Origin: an uncultured Geobacter sp. | Lineage (GTDB): Bacteria; Desulfobacterota; Desulfuromonadia; Geobacterales; DSM-12255 | DNA: 32,729 bases | Direction: 5' to 3' | Assembly (NCBI GenBank): GCA_937860145.1 | Contig: CALMBF010000071.1 | Location: 1-32,729 of the forward strand | Part shown: piece after piece, positions 32,266 to 32,729 of the stretch | Layout: every line of letters starts with the position of its first letter | How positions within the stretch are numbered: the stretch's first letter is position 1 | The notes under the pieces: generated by a model | Database searches by the model: none | Seen by the model: the letters and a program-made list of their open reading frames with translations, nothing else | Told to the model about the DNA's origin: nothing | Translations under genes and position numbers: made by a program

Positions 32266-32308
32266 GACCGGTGAGTCTGGAAGTGGTCGGGACAGGAGGG
32301 AGGTGGCC

Positions 32309-32729
32309 GTGAAAAAACTGCTCAAGAAGCGCTCCCGCAAGGCCGGCATGGCGCCGGGGAGCGTGGTCCACATCGGCGAGGTGCGGCAGGCTGCCCCCCG
32401 GACGGAGGTGATCACCTTCGACCGGGAGTCGCTGGAGATTACCCATCCGGACCTGGAGGGGGAGTGTCTTCTCCCCCCCCCTGACGGGGCGGTTACCTGG
32501 GTGGACGTGGAGGGTATCGGCCGCCTGGAGCTCCTGAAGAGGCTGGGCGACTGTTTCGGCATTCACCCTCTGGTGCTGGAGGATATCGCCAACACGGACC
32601 AGCGTCCCAAGGCGGAGGAGTACGAGCAGTACCTGTTCGTGGTCCTGAAGATGCTCACCCCCGTGGAGGGTGGGGTGGTCAGCGAGCAGGTCAGCCTGGT
32701 CCTGGGGGGAGGGTGGCTCCTGACCTTCC
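32309..32729 (+). CDS. corA: CorA-type magnesium/cobalt transporter, N-terminal part
   Basis: The first 140 codons of a CorA family protein, cut by the window edge. It starts with GTG after GGAGGGAGG. The sequence includes VTWVDVEGIGRLELLKRLGD, then FGIHPLVLEDIANTDQRPKAEEY and EQYLFVVLKML, the CorA cytoplasmic funnel pattern (HPL.LED..N..QRPK.E.Y). The membrane helices with the GMN motif, which make the pore, lie beyond the edge and cannot be checked. It begins 43 bases after polA. Confidence 0.93.
   Translation, partial: MKKLLKKRSRKAGMAPGSVVHIGEVRQAAPRTEVITFDRESLEITHPDLEGECLLPPPDGAVTWVDVEGIGRLELLKRLGDCFGIHPLVLEDIANTDQRPKAEEYEQYLFVVLKMLTPVEGGVVSEQVSLVLGGGWLLTF

Noticed and set aside
8402-32729. 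CRISPR arrays, insertion sequences, rRNA or intact tRNA genes
   Set aside because: No evenly spaced direct repeats with unique spacers, no transposase reading frames and no rRNA or complete tRNA patterns were seen.

Overview
The window is a high-G+C fragment from a bacterium that looks like a Geobacter-type organism (Desulfuromonadales/Geobacterales). The best evidence is a giant c-type cytochrome built from alternating CxxxxCH and CxxCH motifs (a family named after Geobacter sulfurreducens), beside an operon for periplasmic reduction of nitrate to ammonium. The genus cannot be fixed from sequence alone. Bases 1-46 are not genomic: they are an Illumina Nextera adapter with an index, so the left edge is an untrimmed contig or read end. 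The right edge cuts a corA-type gene.

Layout. (1) 48-6258, plus strand: a surface-polysaccharide cluster with two family-4 glycosyltransferases, a SAM methyltransferase, an MBOAT acyltransferase, an AlgX/AlgJ-like SGNH protein and a family-2 glycosyltransferase. The MBOAT/AlgX pair is visibly poorer in G+C than its surroundings. (2) 6268-8348, minus strand: sucCD, succinyl-CoA synthetase. (3) 8714-12520, plus: a secreted 1268-residue cytochrome with 32 potential haem motifs, preceded by a leader of about 280 nt and followed by a strong terminator. (4) 12592-12826: non-coding DNA with a tRNA-Leu-like stretch. (5) 12879-13415, minus: a DUF4337 membrane protein. (6) 13612-19942, plus: napD-napA-napG-napH-napB-like-napF-like-octahaem nitrite reductase, preceded by a perfect CRP/FNR-type palindrome and closed by a terminator. 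(7) 20022-27000, minus: bamD, typA, then a tightly packed run reading dapF, HIT protein, nfo, macrodomain protein, small TPR lipoprotein, dtd and a TIGR02757 protein, closed by a terminator at 22660-22681. (8) 27133-32729: a small hypothetical gene, an Rrf2 regulator with larE, an hsp20 gene on the minus strand, a DUF4177 gene overlapping polA, and the start of corA.

How it works together. NapG/NapH would take electrons from menaquinol and pass them via c-type haem and Fe-S carriers to NapA (nitrate to nitrite). The octahaem enzyme at the operon's end would reduce nitrite to ammonium, so one transcript encodes a whole respiratory ammonification route. This operon uses an octahaem reductase where many bacteria use pentahaem NrfA. 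The giant cytochrome next door belongs to the type thought to act in outer-surface electron transfer, but no function can be read from sequence.

The items most worth a second look are: the 32-motif cytochrome with two CX3CH sites and its leader; the tRNA-Leu-like non-coding element; the nap-octahaem operon; paired 62-bp heptad-repeat intergenic elements; a G/C palindrome inserted in frame in polA; and a TIGR02757 protein with endonuclease III-like signatures.
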